Assembly: GCA_025531455.1 (NCBI GenBank)
Contig: JAMYHL010000118.1
Span: forward strand, 1 to 64,000
Direction: 5' to 3'
Source: Apiotrichum sp. Y4204
Taxonomy: Eukaryota; Basidiomycota; Tremellomycetes; Trichosporonales; Trichosporonaceae
Length of the DNA: 64,000 nucleotides
In this document: positions 62,062 to 64,000 of the stretch, one piece after another
Numbering within the stretch: the first letter of the stretch is position 1
How the letters are laid out: each line of letters starts with the position of its first letter
The notes under the pieces: model-generated
Databases searched by the model: none
What the model was told of the DNA's origin: nothing
The model's input: only the letters and a program-made list of their open reading frames with translations
Position numbers and translations under genes: made by a program

Positions 62062-62370
62062 GGTGGGTGGATAAGTCGAGAGTGGAGAAGAGATGAGAGA
62101 ACGCAACTTTCAACTCCGGTAACGAATGGACGACCCCAGGTTGCAACGTTCGGAATGGCAGTTGTGCGGCGGCAGCGGACGGCTTTTGTTCCTGTTCGAC
62201 CTGTTCCTGGATTTTTGGGTGGCAACATTATGCATTATGCAGTATGGCTCCTCGTCTGCAATGGCTGCAGTTGTGGACAAATCATTCGGATTCTAGCTTC
62301 TAGCAACCTCCACATTGAATTTCCCACTCCACTCTCTCCACACATCCTCATCACTCACTCTGTCCGCTTC
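62062..62370. promoter_or_regulatory. Shared divergent promoter CMC2 / ZIM17
   Basis: 309 bp between the start codons of two nuclear genes for mitochondrial proteins transcribed in opposite directions. The compact spacing suggests a bidirectional promoter; no known motif is certain. Confidence 0.45.
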
Positions 62371-63121
62371 ATGTCTTCCATCGCAGTGCGCTCCCTTCGT
62401 TTCGCGCTTGGCGCCGCGCGCCCCATCGCGCGCGCCCCGCTGCGCGCACCCATCGCGTCGTCGTCCATGCTCGCCCGTCCGTGGATGCGGTACAACTCTT
62501 CCAGCTCAAGCTCGTCCGGCTCGAGCTCTGGCTCATCGACACCCTCCTCCTCATCTTCATCTACGCCCGCGTCTTCCCCCGAGCCAGAGTCGCACACGCA
62601 CCATCTCGAGGCGCCCGAGCCCGGGTCGAAGCCGACCCCTGTGCTCCAGGTCGAGCCGCGCCTCCAGATGACGTTTACGTGCACTGCTGGCGCCGAGAAG
62701 GGTAACCCGACGTGTGGGCACCGTAGCACGCACGAGTTTAGCAAGCGCTCGTACACCAAAGGCATCGTGCTCGTTCAGTGTCCCGAGTGCAAGGCGCGCC
62801 ATCTTATTGCTGATCATCTCGGGTGGTTCAAGGTGGGTCTTGAATTGCAGTTGTCGATGTCGGCTGGCCCGTCGTGAAGGGTGGGAAGTGGCCGTTGTGA
62901 AAGCTGGCTCCGGCGCGTTCCTTGTCACGTGCCCCCGTTCGTCTCGTGGCTTATCAGCATCGGAGAATCTGCGCCTTGAAGCTGCCCGTCGCTAACGCCA
63001 GGAATCCACAGAGGACGGCAAGCTTCGTACCGTCGAAGACCTCTTGCGGGCCAAGGGCGAGCAGATCAAGAAGGGGCGTGTGACAATGGACGGGGATATC
63101 GAGTACGCCCCGGAGGAGTAA
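62371..63121 (+). CDS. ZIM17: Mitochondrial Hsp70 escort protein Zim17/Hep1 (DNL zinc finger)
   Basis: Matrix zinc protein that keeps mitochondrial Hsp70 soluble and active. Two exons (62371-62832, 63002-63121) give 193 residues. The N-terminus (MSSIAVRSLRFALGAARPIA) is an Arg-rich presequence. A poly-Ser/Gly/Pro linker follows at about 47-72. The DNL domain starts LQMTFTC and continues HRSTHEFSKRSYTKGIVLVQ, CPEC and KARHLIADHLGWF. The second zinc pair is a normal CX2C (CPEC). The first is CX10C (CTAGAEKGNPTC) instead of CX2C. The family DNL triad reads DHL. The C-terminus GDIEYAPEE is acidic. Apart from the widened knuckle, length and order match Zim17. Confidence 0.92.
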
Positions 63122-63361
63122 GATAAACTGTAGAGTGAAATTGCATACTGTTCTTTGACTGCCGCGGGGACGAGATTTCTGACGGTGAGACGTGGAATCA
63201 TCAGGTGTAAGGTGTACTGTTTGCGGATGGCGTGTCGACACTCCATTTATCAAGTACGGAGGTGCATGTGAAAGCATTACCGCGACAGGCCTCTAATATA
63301 ACAACTAGGAATACAACAAGGTAGGTGCCGCCCACTGCTCACTGTGCCATCGTAGTCACAG

Positions 63362-63964
63362 TTATGAGCTCGTTGACGTTGACAGCGAGCCATTGGGCTG
63401 GGGCGCCGGGACAAGGGCGACAAACGCCTTGCGTACTGGGCCAGATTAGCGCTGAATGAAACATCTCGCCTCGCTCCTTCCACTGACCCTTCTTGATGAA
63501 TCCGTACATATCTCTGTCTTCATTCAGCTGAGCAACCAGCTCCGGCATGTGTGCCACCGGAGGATCACACTGCGGCACGACGTAGGTCGTGGAATCGACA
63601 TCGATAACGAATGAAAACTCGCGCATCGGCTTTGCGGGATCAATGAGCGTGAAGAGGAATAACAGACGGTTGCCTACCCTGTCAGCTCTACTGAAGCCTC
63701 GCATGAGCTCACCTCCTACGCCTTGGACCTTGAGCCCAAGGGCGTTTTCCAGGACCTTCAACTGCGATATGTCCATCTCCTGATTCTCCGCAAGAACCTT
63801 GCTCTGACGCTCCTTGGTCGCGCGCTCGGCCCGGATATCCGTGTTGATGGAAGCATACTCGTTGTCAAGTCCGCTTGCTGTCTCCTTGATCTTATTGAGG
63901 GACGCCTGTAGTCGAGTGAGGGATGTTGTTAAGTCGGCGATCGTGTGTCGCTCCACCTCAATGG
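63362..63964 (-). CDS. SPC25: Kinetochore protein Spc25 (5' part beyond window)
   Basis: Ndc80-complex subunit that anchors the complex to the inner kinetochore. Three exons lie in the window (63713-63964, 63488-63673, 63362-63435), and an acceptor at 63965 shows the gene continues beyond 64000. The visible 170 residues begin with a coiled coil (LTRLQASLNKIKETASGLDN) and enter the RWD domain after LENALGLKVQGVG. They continue NRLLFLFTLIDPAKPMREFS, FVIDVDSTTYVVPQCDPPV and LNEDRDMYGFIKKVRKAFV, the Spc25 signature. The final intron restores KKVRKAF; unspliced reading gives an unrelated tail. It converges with ZIM17 (240 bp). Confidence 0.87.
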
Positions 63965-64000
63965 CTGGGATAGTCAGCCAAGTGCCCTTGTTAACATCAG

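Overview
This 64 kb window is nuclear DNA of an intron-rich, GC-rich basidiomycete yeast. I infer Tremellomycetes, possibly Trichosporonales, but cannot fix the genus. Almost every gene is split by short spliceosomal introns, mostly 35-90 nt, with GTGAGT/GTAAGT-type donors, CTRAC/CTAAC-like branch sites and CAG/TAG acceptors. BiP ends in HDEL, the Hog1 MAP kinase carries TGY, and an RNAi-type RNA-dependent RNA polymerase and a eukaryotic acetate kinase are present. I re-spliced the genes by hand from donor/acceptor phase and family conservation. Every complete spliced model gives a length divisible by three with one terminal stop.

Layout, left to right. 0.9-11.2 kb: CDK7/Kin28 kinase (+), IPI1/TEX10 ribosome-biogenesis factor (-), Cdc50/Lem3 flippase chaperone (+), JMJD5-type JmjC protein (-) and the Dbf4/Dfp1 regulatory subunit of the Cdc7 kinase (-). 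12.3-19.6 kb: ER chaperone BiP/Kar2 (-), signal peptidase subunit SPC3 (+) and a protein with a C-terminal Hsp20 domain (-). 19.6-27.5 kb: about 8 kb with no convincing coding gene but with purine/pyrimidine strand asymmetry and perfect inverted repeats. 27.5-36.4 kb: OTU1 deubiquitinase (+), an unrecognised 1001-residue coiled-coil protein (+), acetate kinase (+) and a 12-cysteine metallothionein-like mini-protein (-). 39.3-50.9 kb: acyl-CoA dehydrogenase (+), Kap121/importin-5 (-), an intron-containing tRNA-Asn (+), mitochondrial Phe-tRNA synthetase (+), mitochondrial ribosomal protein bL36m (-) and Hog1 (-). 50.9-54.7 kb: a non-coding stretch with a nearly uninterrupted 69-nt G tract. 54.7-64 kb: OPA3 (-), RNA-dependent RNA polymerase (+), CMC2 (-), Zim17/Hep1 (+) and a 5'-truncated Spc25 kinetochore subunit (-).

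The genes are mainly conserved housekeeping functions and form no single pathway cluster. Six encode mitochondrial proteins (acyl-CoA dehydrogenase, FARS2, bL36m, OPA3, CMC2, Zim17), and CMC2/Zim17 share a 309-bp divergent promoter. BiP, SPC3 and the flippase chaperone serve the secretory pathway. I see no transposon, CRISPR array, rRNA gene or virus-like element. The least explained items are the metallothionein-like gene with its nearby 22-bp palindrome, the orphan coiled-coil protein, the 8 kb gene-poor interval, the long N-terminal extension of the RdRP, and the altered zinc knuckle of Zim17.
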